This document shows, in pieces, positions 26,318 through 35,211 of a DNA stretch of 64,000 bases. Under the pieces are notes generated by a model, which was not told the origin of the DNA, did no database searches, and saw only the letters and a list, made by a program, of their open reading frames with translations. A program made the position numbers and the translations under genes. Position 1 is the stretch's first letter. Each line of letters starts with the position of its first letter. The DNA comes from CAVUBL01 sp963739795 (lineage in GTDB: Bacteria; Acidobacteriota; Thermoanaerobaculia; Multivoradales; DATKCC01). The stretch is taken from contig CAVUBL010000013.1 in NCBI GenBank assembly GCA_963739795.1, positions 62,001-126,000 of the forward strand. The letters are read 5' to 3'.

Positions 26318-28585
26318 TCAGGGGCTTCCGGGGCCGCCACCGGGCTTCTTGGGCGTGAGCACGAACGCCGCCACGTCTCCGGCGTCATAGCCGTAGAGCC
26401 TGGACCAGCCGTTGGTGGCCAGGGCGGTGACGTAGAGGTGCTCGGCGTAGGCCGCGACGCCCCCCGTTGCGGTCTTGCAGGGGCCGAGCAGGGCATCGTC
26501 GATCGGCTCGGAGAGGCTTCCTCCGGGCACCTTGCCCGCCACGCTGTCGATGTAGTCGATCCCGCGCTTGAGCAGGAAGCTGTACGTCGCGTGGCCGTTG
26601 GGGTGGTCGGCCGTGAACGGCATCGTCACCGTCTCGGGTGGGGCCGCCTTGTCGTCGTAGAGCAGGACGCCGCAGCTTCCGAGCGCCGGTGTCGTGCCGA
26701 TCTGCGGCGGAGCGATCACCGCCGTGCACGAGTTGTTGTCCACGTGGAGCGGCAGGATCAAGCTGTCGCCGCTGACCAGCCCCAGCGTGGCCGCGTTCTC
26801 GGTGTTCACGTTGTCCTCGGAGTCCTCGCCGTCGGGCACCCGGTAAGTCACCAACTCGGTGGCGAGCTGAACCTGCTTACCATTGGCGTAGAAGAGGTCC
26901 ACCTTGAGCTCGTAGTCCCCGGCCTGGGCCAGCAGCGCCTCCTCCTCGGTGAGGCTGGAATCGCCCACCGGCGGCAGGGTGTGAGTCACGAACTTGGCGT
27001 TGGTGGTGTCCTCCACCACGTCGGGGAAGCTCCAGTTACCCTCCGGCGGCAGGGCCGGCGGGATCTCGAACAGGTTCGCCTCCTCGGTTGCCGTGCCGGT
27101 CACCGGCACCGTGGTGGGCCCGAGGGGGTAGACCTTCAGCACCAGGTCGCTGCCCACCTCCTTGTGGTAATGCCGCACAACGCTTCCCGAGAGCGGAGCC
27201 CAGGCACCGCTCGATCCCTTGCGCCAGGAGACTCGGTAGTACCTGATTCCCGCGTCCCGAAGGTCGGAGCTGTCGAACTCCAGGCGCAGACGGCACAGGC
27301 CCCCGAACGGCTGGTCGAATCCGCCGGGGCTCGAGGGAGCGAGCATCCCCCGATTGGCCGCCGTGGTCGCCGATTGCAGCGCCGGGCTCGTGCCGTAGAT
27401 CCGGTCGAGCCTCGTGTTGCCGATGGCCATCGCCAGCACCCACTTGGGCGGTGCGTTGACACTCGGGCACGGGGCGCAGGTCTGCGCGAAGGGGTGGTTG
27501 GTGTAGAGCGTGATCTCGGTGCCGCACTTGTAGTTCCACCAGGTGTTGCACGCGATGGGCTTCGGCGCGTAGATCTCCACGTCCAGGAACCCGAACAGCC
27601 GCTGATGGGCCCGGAAGTAGAGGTCGGGGACGTCGGAGCCCTGGCAGCCCAGCGAGACCAAGCGTTGGAAGCGGCCGCACGAATCGGTCTTCACCGTGCC
27701 CAGCTTCTGCAGGGTGACGAAGCGGGGGAAGATCCGGCACAGGATCAGGCGACCGAGGTCCGGGAACCGGAGGAGGCTTTGCCGCAGACCCTGGGGGCTC
27801 GCCGTCTGGGCGGCGAAGACCAGCTCCTGGGGGATCTGGGACTGGATCGCCGCGGGCGGCTCCGGCTGGGGGTTGAAAGCGCGGGAGGCCACGAGATTCG
27901 GCCCGATCCGGGTCGCGCCCACCGCACGGGCGGCAGGGGAGAGCTCGAGCTCTCCGATCGGGGGGAGGGGCCCCGGCTCCGGAATCTTTCGCGGCCGCTC
28001 CAGGTGCACGTCGAGAAGCTTCGGGTCGATGAGCAGCTCCCGGACCCTCTCGAGCTCGAGATCGGGGACCTTGCGGAGCCACAGGTAGAACGGGTCGACC
28101 TCGAAGATCTCGACCTCGGCGTTGCAGACCGGCGCTTCGATGGTGACGCCGTCGCGCTCGTAGCGCTTGAGGAGCCTGCCCTGGACCAGGCAAAAACCCC
28201 TCAACCAGCACAGCCAGCGCTCCGCGGGGAAGGCGATCTCCACCGGCGCCAGCTTGTCGCCGGGGCGAAGCCGGATCATCCGCCCCTCGCCGCCGCGGCG
28301 AATCAGGTCCGCCGCGCTGACCTCCTCGCCTTCCACTTCTTCGCCCACCACGACACGCACCGCCCGTCCTTCCTCTCCGATCGGCAGCGCGAGCTTCGCC
28401 CGGCCCGCGTCCGAGAGCTTGGCCCGAGCGAGCAGACGACCGCCCCGGTCGAAGGCATAGGCCACGACGGACGGTTTCTTCTCGTGATCCTCGATATCCA
28501 GCAGGCGGGCGGAGACCTGGAGGTCTACCGTTCCCGGCGACCGCTCCCGGGGCCCTCGCTTCGGCGCTTCGTCCTTCTTGGCCAT
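26318..28585 (-). CDS. Large protein of unknown function with NPQPEPP motif
   Basis: A 755-residue protein with no signal peptide; start at 28585 has GGGAGGAG upstream. The N-terminal 120 residues (VSARLLDIEDHEKKPSVVAYAFDRGGRLLA) look like an Ig-type strand domain with a carboxypeptidase-regulatory flavour. A middle region carries VCNAEVEIFEVDPFYLWLRKVPDLELE and then ASRAFNPQPEPPAA, a proline motif that recurs in otherwise unrelated uncharacterised bacterial proteins. The rest has several Cys (CNTWWNYKCGTE, CAPCPSV) and beta-rich stretches. It resembles large carbohydrate- or particle-associated structural proteins but no family can be named with confidence. Confidence 0.6.
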   Translation of the reverse strand: MAKKDEAPKRGPRERSPGTVDLQVSARLLDIEDHEKKPSVVAYAFDRGGRLLARAKLSDAGRAKLALPIGEEGRAVRVVVGEEVEGEEVSAADLIRRGGEGRMIRLRPGDKLAPVEIAFPAERWLCWLRGFCLVQGRLLKRYERDGVTIEAPVCNAEVEIFEVDPFYLWLRKVPDLELERVRELLIDPKLLDVHLERPRKIPEPGPLPPIGELELSPAARAVGATRIGPNLVASRAFNPQPEPPAAIQSQIPQELVFAAQTASPQGLRQSLLRFPDLGRLILCRIFPRFVTLQKLGTVKTDSCGRFQRLVSLGCQGSDVPDLYFRAHQRLFGFLDVEIYAPKPIACNTWWNYKCGTEITLYTNHPFAQTCAPCPSVNAPPKWVLAMAIGNTRLDRIYGTSPALQSATTAANRGMLAPSSPGGFDQPFGGLCRLRLEFDSSDLRDAGIRYYRVSWRKGSSGAWAPLSGSVVRHYHKEVGSDLVLKVYPLGPTTVPVTGTATEEANLFEIPPALPPEGNWSFPDVVEDTTNAKFVTHTLPPVGDSSLTEEEALLAQAGDYELKVDLFYANGKQVQLATELVTYRVPDGEDSEDNVNTENAATLGLVSGDSLILPLHVDNNSCTAVIAPPQIGTTPALGSCGVLLYDDKAAPPETVTMPFTADHPNGHATYSFLLKRGIDYIDSVAGKVPGGSLSEPIDDALLGPCKTATGGVAAYAEHLYVTALATNGWSRLYGYDAGDVAAFVLTPKKPGGGPGSP

Positions 28586-28713
28586 CTCGTCGCTCCTCCC
28601 TGACGGTGGCGAAGCGCCGCCGACGGGCTCGGAGACCGCCTCCGAGCGTCTGGCGCTTCGCCGATCTATTCGAAGAAACGAAGGGTCGAAGTCGTTCTCC
28701 TCATGCGAGAGGC

Positions 28714-29013
28714 GCGGGCCTCCTCACCATGACCGAGCTCGGACGCACCGTCGCCGAGAACGGCTCCGGCGGCACCGACCACGGCCACGGCTCGTGTCTC
28801 TTTGTCCTGGGAAACCGGGTGCAGGGTGGCCGTGTCCACGGCGAGCTCCCGGGCCTCGCCCCCGAGGCCCTCCACGAGGGCCGCGACCTGCCGGTGACCA
28901 CCGACTTCCGGGCGGTCTTCGCCGAGGTGGCCGGAGGGCACCTGGGGGTCGCCGATCCCGTCCGCCTATTTCCCGGCTGGCAGGGCCGCCCCGCGGCGCT
29001 TCTGCGGTCCTGA
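28714..29013 (+). pseudogene. C-terminal remnant of a DUF1501 (sulfatase-like) gene
   Basis: The reading frame encodes LLTMTELGRTVAENGSGGTDHG, VLGNRVQGGRVHG, PGLAPEALHEGRDLPVTTDFRAVF and LFPGW, which is the ordered C-terminal part of DUF1501 proteins (about 95 of a usual 400-500 residues). Upstream of 28714 the same frame is open to 28606 but reads as arginine-rich non-family sequence, so the first three quarters of the gene are gone. No partner DUF1800 gene, which usually accompanies DUF1501, is present. It lies between two genes transcribed the other way. Confidence 0.7.
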
Positions 29014-29033
29014 GAGACGCTCCGACGGGTGGG

Positions 29034-30410
29034 TCAGGGCCGCCGGCTCGGCTTCATCGTCCGCACGAAGACGAAGGCGTCGACGTGGCGGGGCCACGAG
29101 CCCCGGAGCTCCTTGAACGAGAGCGGGCGGGCGATCAACGGGCCGGCGAGCCAGCGCCCGCCCTCGCTGCCCCGGCCGATCAGGCCCAGGCCGCGCAGGT
29201 CGACGAAGGCCGCTTCGAGGCCGGTCCGCCCCATCAGGTCCTCGAACGATCCGGCGGTGGCCGCGAGCATCGGGGTCGGCTCCAGGTAGGGCACTCCCCA
29301 GGACCCCTCGTAGGCGGTGAATGCCACCAGGTAGGCCGCCTCGCCCAGGGCGTCCTCGAGGACGTCGCCGATGGTGGTGAAGCGCTCGAGGCGGGCCTTG
29401 GTGTCGACGTCGCCGGTCTCGAGCTCCGCAGTGTGGCGGGCCATGAGGGGGGTCCACGTCCAGAGCACCACCTTCCCCCCGGGCGCGCGGTGCTTCGCCA
29501 GCCAGAGGACGTTTCTCGCCACCTGGCGGTTCGCGAGGCTGGTCACTTCCGGCGGCACTCCGTACCCCGGCCGGTAGCGGCCGAGCCGCCAGGCCATCTC
29601 GGCCTGGGTGCCCAGGTTCTCGAGGGCCTGGCGCCAGAAGGCGAGCTCCTCCGGGTCCGGCGGGGAAGGCGCCCTTTCGGGCGGAACTTTCTCGGAGGGG
29701 GTCCGGAGGCGCCGGGCGATCTCGCCGAGGGTCCGGGCGAAGCGCCTGCGGGCCCGCTTCGAGGGCACCGGCTCCCGGCCCGTGGCGTAGGCCTCCAGCG
29801 CCAGGTTCGCCGTGGTCTTCGCCATCTCGGCGAAGCCCGGGACGGCGGCCGGCTCGGAGCCCCGCCGGCGGAGCACCCGGCGCAGGTCGGCGAGAAAACC
29901 GGAGGCGTCGCCGGTCAGCTCCGGCTCGACGCCGGCTGCGACCAGAGGCCGGTCGCCGGCCCGGGCCGCCGCCACCAGGTCCAGGAGCGGCTGGAACTGC
30001 GCGCTCTCGGAATCGAAGCGGGGGAGGGCCGCATACAGAGCCTCCTTGGCGGCGTCGGGCGAGGCGCTCTCCCGCCAGGCCTTCTCACAGGCGTAGAAGC
30101 CGCACTCCAGGGCCACGAGGTCGAAGCCCATCTCCCGGTGCAGAAACTGGATCAGGCGGGTCTTGGCCAGGAAGTCGCTGCCGTCGCCCCGGGTCGCCTC
30201 GCCGAGCACCACCACGCGGGCGCCGGACAGATCCCGCTTCAGGGGAGCGAGGTCGGAGAAGTCCGTGACGGCGGGATCGATGGACTTCAGCGGGACCGCG
30301 TGCTCCCGGAGCCAGGCCACCCGCGGGTCCGGCTCGTCGGCGGCGCGGCCGGCGGCGGGGACGAGGCTCAGGGCGAGGCCGAGGAGGGTTGCGATGCCGG
30401 AACGCGTCAT
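29034..30410 (-). CDS. Exported erythromycin-esterase-like protein lacking the usual histidine
   Basis: A 458-residue protein with a signal peptide (GIATLLGLALSLVPAAGRAA). The family core is clear: VVVLGEATRGDGSDFLAKTRLIQFL, GFDLVALE and VVLWTWTPLMARH. In Ere-type esterases the first motif is GE[S/A]TH with the catalytic histidine; here that position is Arg (GEATRG). A second conserved His may remain in the WTWTPLMARHTAE block. The protein may therefore have changed reaction or be inactive as an esterase. Erythromycin-esterase homologues are frequent in environmental bacteria and are not evidence of resistance. The start at 30410 is preferred because of the signal peptide. Confidence 0.75.
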   Translation of the reverse strand: MTRSGIATLLGLALSLVPAAGRAADEPDPRVAWLREHAVPLKSIDPAVTDFSDLAPLKRDLSGARVVVLGEATRGDGSDFLAKTRLIQFLHREMGFDLVALECGFYACEKAWRESASPDAAKEALYAALPRFDSESAQFQPLLDLVAAARAGDRPLVAAGVEPELTGDASGFLADLRRVLRRRGSEPAAVPGFAEMAKTTANLALEAYATGREPVPSKRARRRFARTLGEIARRLRTPSEKVPPERAPSPPDPEELAFWRQALENLGTQAEMAWRLGRYRPGYGVPPEVTSLANRQVARNVLWLAKHRAPGGKVVLWTWTPLMARHTAELETGDVDTKARLERFTTIGDVLEDALGEAAYLVAFTAYEGSWGVPYLEPTPMLAATAGSFEDLMGRTGLEAAFVDLRGLGLIGRGSEGGRWLAGPLIARPLSFKELRGSWPRHVDAFVFVRTMKPSRRP

Positions 30411-30458
30411 CGGCCGGCAGCGTAACAAACCGCCGGCGGGCCCGCCGCGCGCGCCGGT

Positions 30459-31751
30459 TCAGAAGGGCTTCTCGAGGGACTCCGATTGGGGAGTGAAGAG
30501 GCGCGCGCCCTCGGCGGTGATCACCATGTCGTCTTCGAGGCGAACGCCGAGCTCGCCCCGGATGTAGATGCCCGGCTCGTCGCTGAAGGTCATCCCCGGC
30601 TGCGCGGTCAGGCTCGTCTTCCAGCCGAACATGTCGTTCTTGACCAGGTAGGGCCACTCGTGGCCGTCCATCCCGATGCCGTGGCCGAGGCGGTGGCTGA
30701 AGTATTTGTAACCTGGGCCGTAGCCGGCGTCGACGATCACCTTGCGCGCCGCGGCGTCGATTGATCCGAGCGGCGCTCCCGGCCGGGCGGCGGCGAGCGC
30801 CGCGTCCTGTGCCCGGCGCACGATGGCGAAGACTCGCTTCATCTTCTCGTTCGCCTTCCCGAGCACGAAGGTGCGGGTGATGTCCGACTTGTAGCCCTCG
30901 ACGTCGCAACCGTCGTCGACCATGAGGATCGTCCCCTCACCGATCACCTGCGGCGTTCTCGAACCGTGGGGCAGGGCGGTGTACTCGCCGGTCTGGACGG
31001 TGGCGTCGCCGGGGAAGCCCACGCGATCGTAGGCCTTGCCGATCAGGGCCGCGAAATCGAGCTGGGTCATGCCCGGCTCGAGCGCCTGGTAGACGGCTCG
31101 GTAGACGTGCCAGGTGGCCTCGTTGGCGAGCTGCATGATCTCGAGCTCGTGGGCGTCCTTGATCATCCGGCAGCCGGCGGTCACCGGCGTGCCGCTGACC
31201 ACCCGCGCGCCGGACACAGCGGCGGCGATGCCGTCGGAGAAGACGAACTTGGCGGTCTCGTCGATGCCGACCGCGCCGGTCGCGGCGCCGCGGTCCTTGA
31301 GCCCGCTCGCGACGAGCGCGTAGGGGCTCTCGTCCTCCTGCCAGGTGCGCACGTCGGCTCGGTTCCCGGCGAAGGGGCCGAGGGCGATCTGCTCGCGCGC
31401 CCGGTCCTCCTCGAAGGCGGGGCAGACGAAGAAGGGCTCGCCTCGCCGCGGCACGACGCAGGCGAAGAGCCGCTCGCCGCCCCACCAGCGGATGCCGGTG
31501 AAGTAGCGCAGCGAGGTGCCGGGCGTCAGGACCAGCGCATCGAGGCCGGCTTCCTTCATCAATCGTCGCGCCTTCTCGACGCGGCCGCGGCGCTCGTCCG
31601 GGGAGATCGGCTTGACCCTCTCGCGCATCGACGTGAGAGCGGCGATCGAGGGTGGAAGCCCGGAGGTGGCCGCCTCCTCGCGGGCGGCGGCAGGCAGTTG
31701 CTGGATGGCGGCCAGGCTGACCGAGGCGGCGATGAACTTTCGGCGGTCCAT
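30459..31751 (-). CDS. Exported Xaa-Pro peptidase-like M24 metalloprotein
   Basis: A 430-residue M24B-type enzyme. The N-terminus MDRRKFIAASVSLAAIQQLPAAA is an export signal with a Tat-like RRKF. The N-terminal creatinase-like domain precedes the pita-bread domain, where the metal ligands are present: VDDGCDVEGYKSDITRTF (two Asp), HRLGHGIG (His), SDEPGIY (Glu) and VRLEDD (Glu). This set binds two metal ions in Xaa-Pro aminopeptidases, which free N-terminal residues before proline. It lies 48 bases upstream of the erythromycin-esterase-like gene on the same strand and both may be one transcript. Confidence 0.88.
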   Translation of the reverse strand: MDRRKFIAASVSLAAIQQLPAAAREEAATSGLPPSIAALTSMRERVKPISPDERRGRVEKARRLMKEAGLDALVLTPGTSLRYFTGIRWWGGERLFACVVPRRGEPFFVCPAFEEDRAREQIALGPFAGNRADVRTWQEDESPYALVASGLKDRGAATGAVGIDETAKFVFSDGIAAAVSGARVVSGTPVTAGCRMIKDAHELEIMQLANEATWHVYRAVYQALEPGMTQLDFAALIGKAYDRVGFPGDATVQTGEYTALPHGSRTPQVIGEGTILMVDDGCDVEGYKSDITRTFVLGKANEKMKRVFAIVRRAQDAALAAARPGAPLGSIDAAARKVIVDAGYGPGYKYFSHRLGHGIGMDGHEWPYLVKNDMFGWKTSLTAQPGMTFSDEPGIYIRGELGVRLEDDMVITAEGARLFTPQSESLEKPF

Positions 31752-31849
31752 GATCGTTCCTCCGGGCGGGATTCTACGCGGCGGGCGAGGTGGTCCGCGC
31801 CCACCAGCCGCTTGACGCTCCGAGACGGTGCCCAGTAGCCTCCTTCGCC

Positions 31850-33787
31850 ATGACTCGACGCCGACTGCGGCAAGCCTTCATGACCGGAGCCCTCCTCGCG
31901 CTGCTGGCGTTGTCGGCCTGCGGGAGGCCGGCGCCGACGGGCGGGCCGGGCCGCGAAGATGGAGCGGAGCCGGGGACACCGCCCGTCGCCCGCCACCTCT
32001 TCCTGGGCAGCCAGATCACCTGCGTCACCGGGGAGGTGACGCGCTGCGTGGGGGAGGCGGATTTCCAGCTTCCCGGCGACCCGCGGGTGCTGGACGACGC
32101 CCGGGTGGTGGACTTCGGCCTGCGCCACGGCTGCCTGCTACGCGACGACGGCCAGCCCATGTGCTGGGGTTGCACCTCGGAGGGCGAGCTCGGGGTGGGG
32201 CCGGAGGGCGTCTCCGAGCTGCGGCGGGGTCGGCCTTGCAGCACCCATCCGATGCCGACACCGGGGGCGCCGCGGCTCTTGACCCTCGCTTCCGGCTGGC
32301 TCCACACCTGCGGCATCACCCGGGACCACCGCGTGGTCTGCTGGGGGGACGACTCCCTGGACCAGCTCGGGCGCTCCGCCTCGGCGAAGAAGCTGGGCCC
32401 TGGGCCCGGGCCGGTCGAGGGGCTGCCCCCTGCTACCGAGGCTGCCGCCGAGGCGCTCGCCGCCGGCAGCGAGCACACCTGCGCCCTGCTGGCGGACGGT
32501 CGGGTCGCCTGTTGGGGGGACGGCTCCGAGGGCCAGCTCGGCGACGGCACGGCCCGCGACTCGGCGCGGCCTGTCCTGGTCCAGGGGCTCTCCGGCCCGG
32601 CCACCGCCCTCGCGGCCGGCGCGTATCACACCTGCGCGCTACTGGCGGACGGGAGCGTGGCCTGCTGGGGGGAGAACCGCTTCGGCCAGGTGGGCGACGG
32701 CACCCGCACGCAGCGCCCGACGGCGGTGGCGGTCACGGGCCTGCCGGGCCCGGCGCGCTCCCTTGTCGCCGGCGCCTCGTTCAACTGCGCTCTTCTCGCC
32801 GACGGCGGCGTCTCCTGCTGGGGATCGAACGAGATGGGCGAGCTCGGCGTCGGCACCCGCGCCGTACCCCCGTTGAGCGGCCGCACACCACCCCCTCCGC
32901 CTCCGCAGGGCCGGGTCGAGACGCTGCCCGGCAGGGCCACGGCCCTCGTCGCCGCGGGCAACCACGCCTGTGCGCTGCTCGAGGAAGGCTCCGTCTGGTG
33001 CTGGGGCGCCAACGAGTACGGGCAGCTCGGGGACGGCACCCTCGAGGAGCGCGACCGGCCGGTGGAGTGGCAGGGCCGGGGCGCGCCGCTGCCGCATCCC
33101 GAGCCGGCCGGCGCCGATGCCGCCGCCGGCCCCCTCGAAGGCCTCGACGTCTCGTACCACAGCGGCCGGGTCGACTGGCGGGCTGCCGCCGCCCAGGGCA
33201 GCCGCTTCGCCCTGACCCTGGCCACAGCCGGGGACGACTTTCGCGATCCCTTCTTTCCCTGCCACTGGGAGCGCATGCGCCAGGCGGGCCTGCTGCGCGG
33301 CGCCTACCACTTCTTCGTCGCCGACGACGATCCCCGCCAACAGGCGCGGGCCTTCCTGTCGCACGTCGTCTACGAGCCCGGCGACCTGGTGCCGGTGGTC
33401 GACATCGAGAAGGTGGGCCCCCACCCGCCGCGGGACCTGCCGCAGAGGCTCCAGGCCTTCGTCGATGAGATCGAGGCGCGCCTGGGCGTCAAGCCGATCA
33501 TCTACACCGGCCCCGCCTTCTGGAACGCCAACTTCCGCGGTGGCTTCGGCGACTACCCGCTCTGGCTCGCCCAGTACGGCGTAGACCGCCCGGCTGTGCC
33601 TGCCGGTTGGAACCGCTGGATCTTCTGGCAGTGGCGCGGCAACGCCGACCTGCCCGACGTCGCGCCGGTGGTCGACCTGGACCGCCTGGGCGCCGGAGTC
33701 GACCTCTCCAGGCTCCTGATCCCGGAGCGGCCGCCGGAGCGCGTCGCTCCGGGATCAGGAGCCCCGAACCCCCCTACCCGTAGGTGA
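31850..33787 (+). CDS. RCC1-type beta-propeller fused to GH25 lysozyme, lipoprotein
   Basis: A 645-residue two-domain protein. The signal ends ALLALLALSACG, a classical lipobox. Residues about 60-410 contain six RCC1-like blades of the form H.CAL..DG.V.CWG.N..GQLG.G, for instance CWGDGSEGQLGDG and CWGANEYGQLGDG. Residues about 430-630 are a glycoside hydrolase family 25 lysozyme: GLDVSYHSGRVDW, GAYHFF, VVDIEK with catalytic Asp/Glu near 517, IYTGPAFW and PLWLAQYG. GH25 enzymes cut between MurNAc and GlcNAc of peptidoglycan. The fusion of an RCC1 propeller with GH25 is unusual. Its last codons overlap the convergent gene by 14 bases. Confidence 0.88.
   Translation: MTRRRLRQAFMTGALLALLALSACGRPAPTGGPGREDGAEPGTPPVARHLFLGSQITCVTGEVTRCVGEADFQLPGDPRVLDDARVVDFGLRHGCLLRDDGQPMCWGCTSEGELGVGPEGVSELRRGRPCSTHPMPTPGAPRLLTLASGWLHTCGITRDHRVVCWGDDSLDQLGRSASAKKLGPGPGPVEGLPPATEAAAEALAAGSEHTCALLADGRVACWGDGSEGQLGDGTARDSARPVLVQGLSGPATALAAGAYHTCALLADGSVACWGENRFGQVGDGTRTQRPTAVAVTGLPGPARSLVAGASFNCALLADGGVSCWGSNEMGELGVGTRAVPPLSGRTPPPPPPQGRVETLPGRATALVAAGNHACALLEEGSVWCWGANEYGQLGDGTLEERDRPVEWQGRGAPLPHPEPAGADAAAGPLEGLDVSYHSGRVDWRAAAAQGSRFALTLATAGDDFRDPFFPCHWERMRQAGLLRGAYHFFVADDDPRQQARAFLSHVVYEPGDLVPVVDIEKVGPHPPRDLPQRLQAFVDEIEARLGVKPIIYTGPAFWNANFRGGFGDYPLWLAQYGVDRPAVPAGWNRWIFWQWRGNADLPDVAPVVDLDRLGAGVDLSRLLIPERPPERVAPGSGAPNPPTRR
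33711..33763. terminator. 19-bp inverted repeat inside the end of the RCC1-GH25 gene
   Basis: GGCTCCTGATCCCGGAGCG (33711-33729) is repeated in perfect reverse at 33745-33763, with a 15-base loop. It lies at the meeting point of two convergent genes and within the coding end of one, where it encodes LLIPERPPERVAPGSGA. A bidirectional terminator embedded in coding sequence is the simplest reading. Confidence 0.55.
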
Positions 33788-34832
33788 CCGTGTTGCAGGT
33801 CACGTGCGGGAAGTCGAACAACATCACCTCCGGGTGCTTCTTGGTCTTGATCATCAGGGTCATGACCATGGTCTGGGTGTAGGCCAGGTACTTCTTCTGC
33901 CCCTTGAACAGGAGCCAGTAGTCCGCCCAGTAGTCCGTGACCTTCGAGACGCGCTCCTCGAAGGGGATGTTGGTCACGTGACCCTTGCCGTCGGGCAGCG
34001 GTTGGGTGGTGACGTGCCAGTGCATGTACGACTCCGGCTTGATGATGTCCACGGCCTCCTGCAGAGGCTTGTTGGGGCACAGGGTCAGGTCCGGATGGGG
34101 GTTCTGGAAGTTGTTCTGGCCGGCCTTCTTCGTCGAGTAGCGCTTGTCGATGTTGAGGCAGGAGATGAGCGCCGGCGGGGAGTTGGGGTTCACGACCGGC
34201 GTCGCCGGCATCGGGTACGGCGGGGGGCCGTCCGGGATGTCGGGGCTGCCCGGGATCACCGGGTTGGAGCTGCAGGGACCCTCGCCCTTGAGCGCGGACT
34301 TGGTGTCGAAGCTACCCAGGGCGAGGACCGAGTTGCCGTGGGGCACGGCGATCTGCTTGGCGATGAAGACGCCGGGCGGCTGGTTCAGGGAGGGGAGGAC
34401 CGGCGTGACCGCGTCGTTGTACGGTCCGTCGCGCTGCACGTACCGCGGGAGTGACAGCCACGCCCCGTTCTCCACGTGCACCACCTGGTTGTGACCGGGG
34501 CCTTCGGCGAATTTGACCTGCTGCTCGTAGAACACCGCCCGGGCGTTCTGAGTGACCAGGCCGCCCCGGTTCGGCGCGGTGGCGGCGATGGCGAGGGTCG
34601 TCTTTTCGTTGTCGTCGTTGAACCGGAGGCGCTCGTAGAACTTGAAGTTCTTCAGGATGTAGCCGTCCGGGTCCGACGTCTGAGGCAGGGGCATGATGTT
34701 GTAGGAGAGGGGATTGTCCGGGCCGCCGACGGGCTTGCCCTTGCCGTCCTTCCCGAACGGCTTGTTCTCCCAGTGGCCGATCAGCTCCTGTTGGAACTTC
34801 GCGAGGTTGGCGATCTTGGCTGCGTAAGGCAC
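33774..34832 (-). CDS. Cytoplasmic protein of unknown function, possibly lipocalin/nitrobindin-like
   Basis: A 352-residue protein without signal peptide. GTG at 34832 is chosen because ATAGGAG lies upstream with ideal spacing; the longer frame to 34883 has no such site. The N-terminal 150 residues (FQQELIGHWENKPF, LKNFKFYERLRF, NQVVHVENGAWLSL) resemble the strand order of calycin-type barrels such as nitrobindin or fungal-type haem-binding proteins, with HW and HVENGxW motifs. The C-terminal part contains YMHWHVTTQPLPDG and YWADYWLLFKG. The fold guess is weak. An AT-rich promoter lies about 125 bases upstream. Confidence 0.55.
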   Translation of the reverse strand: MPYAAKIANLAKFQQELIGHWENKPFGKDGKGKPVGGPDNPLSYNIMPLPQTSDPDGYILKNFKFYERLRFNDDNEKTTLAIAATAPNRGGLVTQNARAVFYEQQVKFAEGPGHNQVVHVENGAWLSLPRYVQRDGPYNDAVTPVLPSLNQPPGVFIAKQIAVPHGNSVLALGSFDTKSALKGEGPCSSNPVIPGSPDIPDGPPPYPMPATPVVNPNSPPALISCLNIDKRYSTKKAGQNNFQNPHPDLTLCPNKPLQEAVDIIKPESYMHWHVTTQPLPDGKGHVTNIPFEERVSKVTDYWADYWLLFKGQKKYLAYTQTMVMTLMIKTKKHPEVMLFDFPHVTCNTVTYG

Positions 34833-34954
34833 GGCTCGATCTCCTATCGGTTTGATTGGACGGCCCGGCGCCGCGGGCTCCAAGGAGGCGGAGCCGGGAG
34901 CGTCGCCGAAGGTTTCGGGGTCGCGTTTTCGTGGCTGCGCGCGTTCACTGAAGC

Positions 34955-34983
34955 AGTATATCTCATATTAGAGAACATTGGAA
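34955..34983 (-). promoter_or_regulatory. Sigma-70-like promoter for the gene starting at 34832
   Basis: On the minus strand TTCCAA (34983-34978) and TATACT (34960-34955) are separated by 17 bases in an AT-rich island that contrasts with the GC-rich surroundings. Transcription would start near 34948, leaving a leader of about 115 bases. The stretch 34984-35193 to its right holds no gene apart from a hairpin (35181-35205, 10-bp perfect stem) at the end of the MerR copy. Confidence 0.5.
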
Positions 34984-35211
34984 GAAAGTCCGAACCTGTA
35001 GCACGCCAAGCGGACGCTCAGGGGAAAGAGCGTCCTGGGGTCTGGAGACGAGGCCGAGGGAGGCCTCTGGCGCGGGGTCGTCGCCGGAGGCATTGGCCGG
35101 GCGGGGTGCCGGGCCGTCGTCGGTGCAGTGGAGCGACTACGCGCGCCGGAGGCGGACTTTCGGCTCGAGCCAGGGCTACGGCGGGGCCGGAGAGCCCGGC
35201 CCCGCCCTCGG

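Noticed and set aside
25832..28603. 923-codon plus-strand ORF spanning two minus-strand genes
   Set aside because: Antisense shadow crossing the boundary and terminator of two supported genes.
29034..30410. Antibiotic resistance gene (macrolide esterase)
   Set aside because: Remote family similarity only, catalytic His replaced, and such homologues are common in environmental genomes.
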